From: a virus
Reading direction: 5' to 3' (one strand)
IMG/VR virus record: IMGVR_UViG_3300023184_000409
Location: 1 to 28,967 of that record
Length of the DNA stretch: 28,967 nucleotides
Shown here: piece after piece, positions 7,766-14,692 of the stretch
How the letters are laid out: each line of letters starts with the position of its first letter
How positions within the stretch are numbered: the first letter of the stretch is position 1
Notes under the pieces: generated by a model
Databases searched by the model: none
The model's input: only the letters and a program-made list of their open reading frames with translations
What the model was told of the DNA's origin: nothing
Translations under genes and position numbers: made by a program

Positions 7766-8203
7766 ATGAATAGTAAATTCTTAACAATATGTGAACAGAT
7801 ACGGAAAACATTAAATGAAGCCGATAACGGAACAGTTAATCCAATAGTTGGAGGTGGAAATAATACTATGATGGGTCAAACGAATGACAATCCAGATGTT
7901 CAACCCGCCGAAGAAATGAAAGTATCGGATGAATTGGAAACTAAAACGCAATTAATACCTAACGAGCAAATAATATCAGTAGCGGAATCTCTTAAAAGGT
8001 TTTTACAAAACGATAAACTTCAAAAATTTCTAGTTAACGAAAAAATTTTAGATGATTTGGATATTAATAAAATTTCAATGATGCCTAATATAGTTTCTGA
8101 TAAAAATGCATTTGAAGTATTTTCACAATTAAATACTATCTTTAATATCGATAAAAACTCTGAGATTAAACCCGAATTAGTACCAAATTCTGATTTAACA
8201 TAA
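7766..8203 (+). CDS. Hypothetical protein with capsid-targeting-like N-terminus
   Basis: A 145-residue protein not recognised by family. The N-terminus (MNSKFLTICEQIRKTLNEAD) is a short amphipathic helix with L-N-E at 16-18, an L-x-E pattern like T4 prohead-protease sites. A Gly/Asn linker (GGGNNTMMGQTNDNPD) follows, then an acidic helical region and a C-terminal segment ending ELVPNSDLT. The layout resembles the 5196 protein: targeting-like helix, Gly/Asn linker, then a body. A packaged or structural protein is a guess. Confidence 0.6.
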   Translation: MNSKFLTICEQIRKTLNEADNGTVNPIVGGGNNTMMGQTNDNPDVQPAEEMKVSDELETKTQLIPNEQIISVAESLKRFLQNDKLQKFLVNEKILDDLDINKISMMPNIVSDKNAFEVFSQLNTIFNIDKNSEIKPELVPNSDLT

Positions 8204-8246
8204 TAAAAAATTGATTTTTATAAAAATATATATATAATATTTTTAT

Positions 8247-8528
8247 ATGATTGATAAAAAATATATTTTAAATTGTAATAAAGATGAAATTAGATTAATA
8301 ATAGAATCTTTATTATACTCATCAAGCGTTGATGTCATGGGACAATTTGATATTGATTACTGTAAAAAGTTTTTAACGCTCGCCGAAAAAATTAGAACCT
8401 TAAATACTGATGTGTTATTAGAAAATTTAGAACTATTAAAAATGGACAATAGCAAGTTTGAAGATGAACATTCAAATCAAATTGTAAGTTTATTCCCTGA
8501 AATAGTTATAGAAAACCTTGACGTATGA
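8247..8528 (+). CDS. Hypothetical small helical protein
   Basis: A 93-residue acidic, helical protein without a recognised domain (DEIRLIIESLLYSSSVDVMG, then KKFLTLAEKIRTLN). Its last codons overlap the ATG of the kinase-like gene (ATGA), so the two are probably co-translated. A TATAATAT box ends 6 bases before the ATG and may be a weak late-type promoter, though in such AT-rich DNA this is uncertain. Confidence 0.65.
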   Translation: MIDKKYILNCNKDEIRLIIESLLYSSSVDVMGQFDIDYCKKFLTLAEKIRTLNTDVLLENLELLKMDNSKFEDEHSNQIVSLFPEIVIENLDV

Positions 8529-9196
8529 AAATAGCAGTAATAGGAACTCAATGTATAGGTAAATCAACGTATGTTAATGACTTTTTACAAAAATGGTCGA
8601 TGTATAAAAGGCCGGAGAAATCATATCGTGATTTAATCAAAGAAAAAAACTTAACTTTAAACGAAAACGGAACAGAAGCATCTCAAAAGATCATTCTGGA
8701 TTATTTAGTTGATCAAGCTATTGAATGTTCTAATGATGAGTTTGTAATATTAGATCGTTGTGTACTAGATAATCTTGCATATACAGCTTGGCTCAATATG
8801 GATGGGAAAGTATCAGATGAATTCTTCGAACAATCGAGAATAATAGTTAAAGAAACATTGAAACTATATGATGTTTTATTTTTTCTTCCTCTTACAAAAT
8901 TTTCAAAGATTGAAATTCAAGATGATGGAGTGCGAAGTATAGATGAGGCATATAGACAAGAAATCGACTATTTATTTAAAGTATTTCAAATATCTTATAA
9001 TAAAGCGGACGGTAGAGTATTCCCAGCTGACGACTGCCCCGCATTAATTGAAATATATGGCAACCCACAGGAACGCATGACGATGACGGAGATGTATATC
9101 TTACCGGATGGAACCTCATACGGAGAGGATAAAAGTTTAATGTCTGATATCGTTCAAGTCACGCCAAAAATACATTTACCGGAAAATATTACTTGA
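8525..9196 (+). CDS. P-loop NTPase/kinase-like protein (AAA_28/NadR-type)
   Basis: A 223-residue protein. The Walker A motif GTQCIGKST is at 7-15 and LDRCVLDNLAY (76-86) supplies the Asp-Arg motif common in nucleoside/nucleotide kinases. LYDVLFFLPL (114-123) is the following core strand. This order fits small P-loop kinases of the AAA_28/thymidylate-kinase-like group. A role in nucleotide supply is plausible because primase follows, but the substrate cannot be read. It overlaps the upstream gene by 4 bases. Confidence 0.75.
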   Translation: MKIAVIGTQCIGKSTYVNDFLQKWSMYKRPEKSYRDLIKEKNLTLNENGTEASQKIILDYLVDQAIECSNDEFVILDRCVLDNLAYTAWLNMDGKVSDEFFEQSRIIVKETLKLYDVLFFLPLTKFSKIEIQDDGVRSIDEAYRQEIDYLFKVFQISYNKADGRVFPADDCPALIEIYGNPQERMTMTEMYILPDGTSYGEDKSLMSDIVQVTPKIHLPENIT

Positions 9197-9228
9197 CGTT
9201 TACATATAGAATTATTATTCTATATTAG
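9193..9228 (+). promoter_or_regulatory. Possible promoter plus 9-bp hairpin before primase
   Basis: TTGACG (9193-9198) overlaps the kinase stop codon and resembles a -35 box. TATTAT and TATATT candidates follow at poor spacings of 14 and 22 bases. ATATAGAAT (9204-9212) and ATTCTATAT (9217-9225) form a perfect 9-bp inverted repeat with a 4-base loop, ending 5 bases before the primase ATG. No T-run follows, so it is not a typical terminator. Confidence 0.3.
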
Positions 9229-9230
9229 TT

Positions 9231-10190
9231 ATGGCGAAGATACCTTCTCAATATGTTTTAAATAAATTTTTATCATATTCACTCGAACCAACTCATAGGA
9301 AAAGTGATAATACATATAATGCCGGATGTCCCATATGTAGAGAAGGTAGAAGTCTAGGTAAGAAAAAAAGATTATTTTTCTATCCAGAATCAAACACGTT
9401 CCACTGTTTCAATTGTTCTAAAACATGGTCGTCTTTTAATTGGATAACTGAAGTATGCGGTATTTCAAAAGATGAAATGGATTCGGAGATATTAACAAAT
9501 GATAATTTTATCAGTATCGATAAACGTTTATTAGGTGTTATGTCGCCCAATAAAAAAGAATTACCCGATCTACCATTCGATTCAATTAATCTGTTTGATG
9601 AATCTCAAATAAAATTTTACAATAAAAATATTTCCTTTAATAACGCATTATCATATATAAGAGAAAGAAGATTGAATCGAGCCATTAATAGACCTAATAA
9701 TTTATATATATCTCTTTCTGATTTTTTACATAAAAATAGATTATGTATACCATTTAACGATAGAAATAAAAAAGTAATATTTTATCAAACACGAGCTTTA
9801 GATAATTCAAATCCAAAGTATCTTGGAAAAACCGGATATGAAAAAAGTATATTTAATTTGGATAAGATTGATGTGAATATACCATATATTTTTATATTTG
9901 AGGGTCCAATCGATTCGATGTTTGTTAAAAATGGAGTATCATCTGCGGGTTTAAATTTAACCAAGTCTCAGAATTTACAACTAGCACAATTTCCGTTGCA
10001 TAAAAGAATATGGGTTTTGGATAATCCATATGTTGATGAATCTTCTCGGAGTAAAATATCCGAGTTAATAAATAAGGGAGAATCCGTTTATAAATGGACG
10101 TCCGGATCTTATAAAGATTTTAATGAAATGGCTATGTTTGAAGAACTAAATGAAATATCTTCAGAATTTATTTTGAATTCTTTATATTAG
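9231..10190 (+). CDS. 61: DNA primase (T4 gp61/DnaG-type)
   Basis: A 319-residue primase. Zinc-binding Cys pairs are at C33/C36 (CPIC) and C59/C62 (CFNC), as in DnaG-type primases. The TOPRIM-type core follows, with FIFEGPIDSMF at 221-231 (catalytic Glu in EGPID) and WVLDNPYVDE at 261-270. The length is close to T4 gp61 (342). In T4 gp61 works with the gp41 helicase to make pentaribonucleotide primers; gp41 is not in this window. The 3' end overlaps the stop codon of the convergent gene at 10187 by 4 bases. Confidence 0.9.
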   Translation: MAKIPSQYVLNKFLSYSLEPTHRKSDNTYNAGCPICREGRSLGKKKRLFFYPESNTFHCFNCSKTWSSFNWITEVCGISKDEMDSEILTNDNFISIDKRLLGVMSPNKKELPDLPFDSINLFDESQIKFYNKNISFNNALSYIRERRLNRAINRPNNLYISLSDFLHKNRLCIPFNDRNKKVIFYQTRALDNSNPKYLGKTGYEKSIFNLDKIDVNIPYIFIFEGPIDSMFVKNGVSSAGLNLTKSQNLQLAQFPLHKRIWVLDNPYVDESSRSKISELINKGESVYKWTSGSYKDFNEMAMFEELNEISSEFILNSLY

Positions 10191-10783
10191 AATTGATTCC
10201 AACCAGCTTGACCTTCAGTGTCACGCAATTTCTTAGGAGCTGTAATGATATAAGTATTAAGTATTTCTTTTAATTTTTCTACTTCTCCGGCTATTCTAGT
10301 TATAGAATCTGAAGCTTTTCTAGTTACACCTCTTAGTAAGCTTCCGCTTCTATCACCATCGGATAAAACTTTATGAAGAGATGGTTTACCTTCACTAGTT
10401 ATTCTGGCTGGATTATTTAAAAATTCAGCAAATTCATCTAATTTTATAGACCATTCTCTAATAGTGCTTATAGTTTCGGCTGTTGACTCCGGTGAAACAC
10501 CTTTAGTGTTAAATTGATTAGGATCGGTTTCTTTATCTAAAGAATCGGTAAAATCTTTTTGATTTACATCTGGTGTAAATTCATCTGGACTTTTTTGAGA
10601 ATCAACACCAGAATTCGCAACATCACTTGGAGAAACATCTTCAGAATCTGGTAAGGCATCTTGCTCCTTTAAAAGTGAATATAAAAATCTTGATACGTAA
10701 GGAATATCCGAATCTTCGGTTATATTATAACGCGCTGAATTTTTATTTAAAATATTTTTAACTTTAATGGTGTTGCTTTTCAT
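10187..10783 (-). CDS. Hypothetical acidic protein, possible structural role
   Basis: A 198-residue protein I do not recognise. Residues 27-41 (IPYVSRFLYSLLKEQ) form an amphipathic helix ending in L-x-E, like the N-termini of the 5196 and 7766 products. Residues 42-105 are Ser/Asp/Pro-rich and probably disordered. Residues 105-180 are helical (TISTIREWSIKLDEFAEFLN). It is a lone minus-strand gene between primase and the 10814 gene. A GATAAATA box (10799-10806, minus strand) ends 15 bases before the ATG. Confidence 0.6.
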   Translation of the reverse strand: MKSNTIKVKNILNKNSARYNITEDSDIPYVSRFLYSLLKEQDALPDSEDVSPSDVANSGVDSQKSPDEFTPDVNQKDFTDSLDKETDPNQFNTKGVSPESTAETISTIREWSIKLDEFAEFLNNPARITSEGKPSLHKVLSDGDRSGSLLRGVTRKASDSITRIAGEVEKLKEILNTYIITAPKKLRDTEGQAGWNQF

Positions 10784-10798
10784 ACAAATGTATAGTAT

Positions 10799-10806
10799 TA
10801 TTTATC
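10799..10806 (-). promoter_or_regulatory. Late-type promoter element (GATAAATA)
   Basis: GATAAATA on the minus strand ends 15 bases before the ATG at 10781-10783, giving a predicted leader of about 9-10 bases. It lies in the 30-base gap shared with the divergent plus-strand gene at 10814. Confidence 0.4.
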
Positions 10807-10813
10807 TTAATAT

Positions 10814-11497
10814 ATGACAAATACTATTAATTTTTATAAAATCGTGTCCGCTACTCCAAAAACAAAAACACTATTTACTAATGATAGTCAACTAGGGTTG
10901 TTTTTGGATAAACAAAATATTAATGATATTTCATCTATTACATACGAAAATCAAGAAGGTTTACCTAAAATATACAATAGTTATATAACAGAAGAAAATA
11001 GAGGTAAAAAAATTATATTTGTACATGATGATGTATTAATAGAAGATATGTTTATGTTCGAGAAACTTGATGTAGCGTTTCAAAAATATGATGTAATTGG
11101 ATTAGCGGGATCAAAAGCTTGTAATATAAACGCTGAAATACCAGCATGGCATTTAATGTGTGATAGAAAAGACATGGTGGGCGAAGTAGCACATAGTAAA
11201 GATAAAAAAGTATGGACTAGTATTTTTGGAGACACGGATTCCAGAGCATTAATACTTGATGGATTATTTATAGCAGTGGATGTTTCTAAATTGCTTGATA
11301 GCGGAACAAGATTCGATGAAAACTTCAAATTTCACCATTATGATATAACATTTTGCTTGAATGCTAATAAAAATAAGTTAAAAATGGGTGTATATCCAAT
11401 CAGAGTGATTCATTTTGGTCTTGGGGATAGCATGATGTCTGACGATTGGAGAATGTCTGCAAGTTTATTTAAACAATTATATACAAATGCAAAATAA
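10814..11497 (+). CDS. Glycosyltransferase-like protein (GT-A fold)
   Basis: A 227-residue protein. KKIIFVHDDVLI (65-76) is a beta strand ending in a DxD-like acidic pair, the metal/nucleotide-sugar site of GT-A enzymes. ALILDGLFIAVD (145-156), TRFDENFKFHHYDITFCL (165-182) and VIHFGLGDS (198-206) follow in the usual family 2 order. The sugar and acceptor are unknown. Virion glycosylation, DNA modification or host-surface change are all possible. It overlaps the next gene by 11 bases. Confidence 0.75.
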   Translation: MTNTINFYKIVSATPKTKTLFTNDSQLGLFLDKQNINDISSITYENQEGLPKIYNSYITEENRGKKIIFVHDDVLIEDMFMFEKLDVAFQKYDVIGLAGSKACNINAEIPAWHLMCDRKDMVGEVAHSKDKKVWTSIFGDTDSRALILDGLFIAVDVSKLLDSGTRFDENFKFHHYDITFCLNANKNKLKMGVYPIRVIHFGLGDSMMSDDWRMSASLFKQLYTNAK

Positions 11498-11858
11498 CAT
11501 ATTCAGTATACTAGATTTTACGTTAAAAAAGACAAAAATTGATATTTCAGAAATAAATATTAATAACTTCTATTTAATTAATAGATGGTTGTCTATGAGT
11601 GATCCAAATATAGCTGTTATAGTTAACACTATAACAAATAGATGGTGTTTAAATAATAAAAATATTGATATTTTAAAATTTTATAGAATTTTTTTACCAA
11701 AAATAACTAAAAGTATAAAATATATCAAGAAAACATCAACAAATAAAGAATTAGAAGATAAAGACTTATCTAAAATAGCAAATAATTTTGAAATCTCTAC
11801 GCGAGAGGTTGAAATATATGAAGAAATGTTTGATTTTTTAAGTATGAAAACTAATTAG
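11487..11858 (+). CDS. 62: Probable clamp-loader small subunit gp62
   Basis: A 123-residue helical protein. FYLINRWLSMSDPNIAVIVN (28-47) followed by a helical LKFYRIFLPKITKSIKYIKK segment matches the pattern of gp62 from T4-like phages (T4: '[21 protein letters not shown] ... PRGKRYGKWAK'). The shorter length is like gp62 of distant T4 relatives, from memory. The C-terminal KDLSKIANNFEIST segment supports this. In T4 gp62 joins gp44 to load the gp45 clamp; gene 44 is not present here. The match is weak enough that another helical protein is possible. Confidence 0.55.
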   Translation: MQNNIFSILDFTLKKTKIDISEININNFYLINRWLSMSDPNIAVIVNTITNRWCLNNKNIDILKFYRIFLPKITKSIKYIKKTSTNKELEDKDLSKIANNFEISTREVEIYEEMFDFLSMKTN

Positions 11859-11866
11859 TAGTTAAT

Positions 11867-12244
11867 ATGATATCCAGACCAAAACAAGAAGATAAAATCG
11901 GCGGTAAAGTTCAATTAGATCATTACATAGGAAGCACTATGAATCTAGAAGATTGGAGATTAACAAAAGTACTTGATGATATTTTAATGTGTCAATATAT
12001 AGACGTTAATGATGATGGAACTGAAGTAAAAAGGGGCAGCATATGGGTTCCTATTAACACTGTTAACTTCACATGGAGATTAGCTAAAGTATTATTAGCG
12101 GGTCCAGACTGTAAAACAGTTAAAACTGGAGATACTATCATTTTCCCTAATGATAAAGGAATTCAAGTATCCAATCTGAATGATTTAAAACATATTGTAT
12201 TCCTAAATGAGTCTAGAATATTTGGTGTATGTGAACCTAAATAA
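11867..12244 (+). CDS. GroES-like co-chaperonin (gp31-like candidate)
   Basis: A 125-residue beta-rich protein. Residues about 38-122 follow the chaperonin-10 layout: LMCQYIDVNDDGTEVKRGSI (a strand and a mobile-loop-like insert), then AKVLLAGPDCKTVKTGDTII (hydrophobic strand and 'V..GD.I.F' turn), then HIVFLNESRIFGV at the end. T4 gp31 replaces host GroES for folding the major capsid protein, and that role would fit here. No sequence identity to gp31 is claimed; the call rests on the strand and turn pattern. It lies 8 bases after gene 62. Confidence 0.55.
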   Translation: MISRPKQEDKIGGKVQLDHYIGSTMNLEDWRLTKVLDDILMCQYIDVNDDGTEVKRGSIWVPINTVNFTWRLAKVLLAGPDCKTVKTGDTIIFPNDKGIQVSNLNDLKHIVFLNESRIFGVCEPK

Positions 12245-12249
12245 ATTAC

Positions 12250-12714
12250 ATGACTGTTATTGGACTAGAAAGAATATGCGACACTCACGTAGTGGAACTT
12301 AATTTTGCGAGACGTAGAGTAAAAAATGGATTTCCACCTAAGCGAAGAATTTTATGTACTAGAAGTAGAATTCTTTTAAATTCCACATTAGGACAGGAGA
12401 TTTTAAATTTTAAAAAACCAACTCAACCCCATCCATATAACGCACCCAGTAAAGGATTAGTAACCGTATGGGATATCTTATTACAAGATTGGAGAAATAT
12501 TCCAGCTGAAGCATGTCAAGTTATAACCGCAGTATCTGTTGAACCACAGGATAGATTTTGGAAATGGTTTTCTTTAAAAATTAAACCAATGTCTTCCGCA
12601 GCTAAAGAAGATTTTATTAGAGAAGCAACAACGACATCATACGGAACAAAGCCGTCTGGTCAAAAGTTTTATAATATTAGAAGTTATGGTGGTAAATTTT
12701 ACAAGGTCAAATAA
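12250..12714 (+). CDS. Conserved-looking hypothetical protein
   Basis: A 154-residue basic protein. Visible features are VELNFARRRVKNGFPPKRRI (15-34), a CTRS motif, LLNSTLGQEILNF, LVTVWDILLQDWRNIP (69-84) and FWKWFSLKIKPMS. I recall similar small proteins in T4-like marine phages, possibly described as WYL-type or SH3-barrel domains, but I cannot confirm that. The stop codon overlaps the next ATG (TAATG), so the genes are coupled. Confidence 0.65.
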   Translation: MTVIGLERICDTHVVELNFARRRVKNGFPPKRRILCTRSRILLNSTLGQEILNFKKPTQPHPYNAPSKGLVTVWDILLQDWRNIPAEACQVITAVSVEPQDRFWKWFSLKIKPMSSAAKEDFIREATTTSYGTKPSGQKFYNIRSYGGKFYKVK

Positions 12715-13067
12715 TGTCTATAACCGGAACAAATTTAGAAAAAATATGCAAACTTCTTTTACAGAAAGAAGTTTCGTTTGAAATTAACAATAAAGTTTTT
12801 AAAAGAGGAAAAATAATAATTTTTCATCAAAAAAATTTTTATATAACATTTATGTTATCTAATGATAAAAAAATAAACGATAAAATTGAGATACCGATAC
12901 CATATGATGTAGAATCTCATATTGATGAGAATTTATTTTTCTTCGATTATAGAATTAAAACATTATCAAAACAATCACCAGAAATAGAACCAAATTTGTT
13001 ATTTTATCCTCAAAAAACAACAGGAAATAAATTTTGGGATAATATATTAACTATACATGCAAACTAA
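12714..13067 (+). CDS. Hypothetical protein
   Basis: A 117-residue protein of unknown family with alternating short strands (VSFEINNKVFKRGKIIIFHQ, then NFYITFMLSN). No motif, signal or membrane segment is recognised. It is coupled to its neighbours: it starts in the stop of the preceding gene and overlaps the next gene by 11 bases. A 4-base AAGG lies 7 bases before its ATG, the only weak Shine-Dalgarno match I noted. Confidence 0.6.
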   Translation: MSITGTNLEKICKLLLQKEVSFEINNKVFKRGKIIIFHQKNFYITFMLSNDKKINDKIEIPIPYDVESHIDENLFFFDYRIKTLSKQSPEIEPNLLFYPQKTTGNKFWDNILTIHAN

Positions 13068-13314
13068 AAAAACAAAATTAATTTATAGTGTTTTTTCCGG
13101 AACATTATATGAAACACCGGAAGATGACGTTTCTTTATTAGATATAGGACATCTACCTCTAATACATAACCCTAAAAATAACTGTAAAAAATGTTTTAAT
13201 AAACGTCATCTCGGTAGAGATATAAATAATTTTACATATACAATATGTAGTTGTATTAAAAATATTATAGATTTAGATTTAATTAAAAAAAATATCCCAA
13301 TTTCAAATATTTAA
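13057..13314 (+). CDS. Small zinc-ribbon-like protein
   Basis: An 85-residue protein with CKKC (43-46) and, after about 20 residues, CSC (64-66), which could coordinate zinc as CX2C...CXC. Between them KRHLGRDINNFTYTI resembles the loop of small phage zinc-ribbon proteins. Its function is unknown; nucleic-acid binding is a usual guess. It overlaps the preceding gene by 11 bases and ends the run that begins at 10814. Confidence 0.65.
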   Translation: MQTKKTKLIYSVFSGTLYETPEDDVSLLDIGHLPLIHNPKNNCKKCFNKRHLGRDINNFTYTICSCIKNIIDLDLIKKNIPISNI

Positions 13315-13339
13315 AATAAAATATCTTTTTTACACTAAA

Positions 13340-13347
13340 TATAAATA
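13340..13347 (+). promoter_or_regulatory. Late-type promoter element (TATAAATA) before gene 15
   Basis: Exact TATAAATA ending only 2 bases before the GTG start at 13350. A T4-like start site would fall within the first codons, so either the start site is shifted or initiation differs from T4. Confidence 0.45.
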
Positions 13348-13349
13348 GC

Positions 13350-14111
13350 GTGAAAAGATATACATATAATTGGGAGATACAAACACTTGTAGAACAATTT
13401 GTTTCAGCTTTTAACGATATTATCATTAAAAGATACACATCTAATGAAAAAACACCAGACTCTGAAATCAGTCAGCATAAGGTTTCTTTTGTTTATGCAC
13501 CCAAACAGAGAGTTTTTTCATCATTAACTAATGCAGCACCTGGGGGAATGACCGTTCCTATAGTTGCTGTAAATATAAATAGAATATCAAGAGATCAGGA
13601 TAGAGTTTTTAATAAAACCGAGGGGTTTAATATAAATTACACACAAAAAAGCAACTCAGAACAATTAATTAAAAAGGTACCGCCACCCGTACCTATAAAC
13701 ATAGGATTAAATATGTCTATAATAACAAAATATCAATCTGATATGGATCAGATAATAACAAATTTTGTACCATATTGCGACCCATATATTATAATTTCAT
13801 GGAAAATACCAGCATTACAAAAATCGAAAGTTGATTACGAAATAAGAACTGAAATTTTATGGAACGGTGATATCAATATACAGTATCCAATCGATATACA
13901 GGGAAATCAACCATTTAGAGTAGTTGCAGATACATCATTTACAATCAAAGGCTGGATTTTTAAACATGTTGATGATATATACAAGAAAATATATAATATA
14001 GATTCTGAGTTTTTAGATTTAAATTGCATAGAAAAAAATTTACAAGACGATTCTATTTTAAATTTTGATGATTTAATGGAAGATCTTGAAGATTTAGGAA
14101 AAAATTGTTAA
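13350..14111 (+). CDS. 15: Tail completion / sheath terminator protein gp15
   Basis: A 253-residue protein close to the length of T4 gp15. The N-terminus (YTYNWEIQTLVEQF..IIIKRY) matches the T4 'YFYNSSFRRYATLM...IQIKR' pattern. KVSFVYAPKQRVFSSL (44-59) matches 'VPITYASKEHFMMKL', and LNMSIITKYQSDMDQIITNFVPYCDP (120-145) matches 'YELSIFTRYEDDMFQIVEQILPYFQP'. In T4 gp15 caps the tail tube and sheath and joins the tail to the head. The start is GTG; the next in-frame ATG lies about 70 residues on and would remove conserved sequence. It is the first tail gene before the portal. Confidence 0.85.
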   Translation: MKRYTYNWEIQTLVEQFVSAFNDIIIKRYTSNEKTPDSEISQHKVSFVYAPKQRVFSSLTNAAPGGMTVPIVAVNINRISRDQDRVFNKTEGFNINYTQKSNSEQLIKKVPPPVPINIGLNMSIITKYQSDMDQIITNFVPYCDPYIIISWKIPALQKSKVDYEIRTEILWNGDINIQYPIDIQGNQPFRVVADTSFTIKGWIFKHVDDIYKKIYNIDSEFLDLNCIEKNLQDDSILNFDDLMEDLEDLGKNC

Positions 14112-14114
14112 TAT

Positions 14115-14648
14115 ATGAAATGTAGAAAAGAAGTTTCAAAATTTTCAGTAAAACCTGAAATTAAAACAGTTAATAAAGAAAAAATAACATTATTCAGAAC
14201 TGAATTATCATCATCAAATAATTTTGAAATAATATTAAAAGGTAATTTTTTAAATATTTCAAATGTATATTTAAGTTCGTCTGAAACCAATATGTTTTTA
14301 GATGCAACATATTACAATCCATTTTCCGGCATTAAAAATCTTTCAGCTGGAAATTTAGCATTTTTTGCTAAAAAAATAAATAATTTTACTTTTTGTAAAA
14401 ATATATTAATATTTGATATACCAAAAGAAATAAATTCTAGCGGTTACGTAGATATAATAATTGAAAATGAATATAGTTATACCAAACTAACAAATGATTC
14501 GGTTTTAAATACAACATGTAAACAAAATTCACAATATATTAGTCCAACTATAAATGGAGTATATATAAATTTAATTTTCCCTTTCCTTATTTTACAAGAT
14601 TACTCTGGATTTGTATTACAAGAAAACTATGATAGAATTATATTATAA
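14115..14648 (+). CDS. Hypothetical protein, possible virion component
   Basis: A 177-residue protein with repeated short hydrophobic strands (NNFEIILKGNFLNISNVYL.., SGYVDIIIENEYSYTKL, INGVYINLIFPFLIL) suggesting a beta-sandwich. It lies between tail gene 15 and portal gene 20, which points to a structural role, but I recognise no family. It starts 3 bases after the gene 15 stop. Confidence 0.6.
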   Translation: MKCRKEVSKFSVKPEIKTVNKEKITLFRTELSSSNNFEIILKGNFLNISNVYLSSSETNMFLDATYYNPFSGIKNLSAGNLAFFAKKINNFTFCKNILIFDIPKEINSSGYVDIIIENEYSYTKLTNDSVLNTTCKQNSQYISPTINGVYINLIFPFLILQDYSGFVLQENYDRIIL

Positions 14649-14679
14649 AAATAATGATTTATTTTAAAAAATAATAAGT

Positions 14680-14687
14680 AATAAATA
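14680..14687 (+). promoter_or_regulatory. Late-type promoter element (AATAAATA) before portal
   Basis: AATAAATA followed by 5 bases, then the portal ATG. It differs from the T4 octamer only at the first base and has the same spacing as the lysis (7706-7713) and 18424-18431 boxes. Confidence 0.35.
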
Positions 14688-14692
14688 AAAAA

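Noticed and set aside
7701-7811. Longer holin-like protein beginning at 7811
   Set aside because: It would run through the GATAAATA box and the divergent gene start; the ATG at 7700 has the correct late-promoter spacing.
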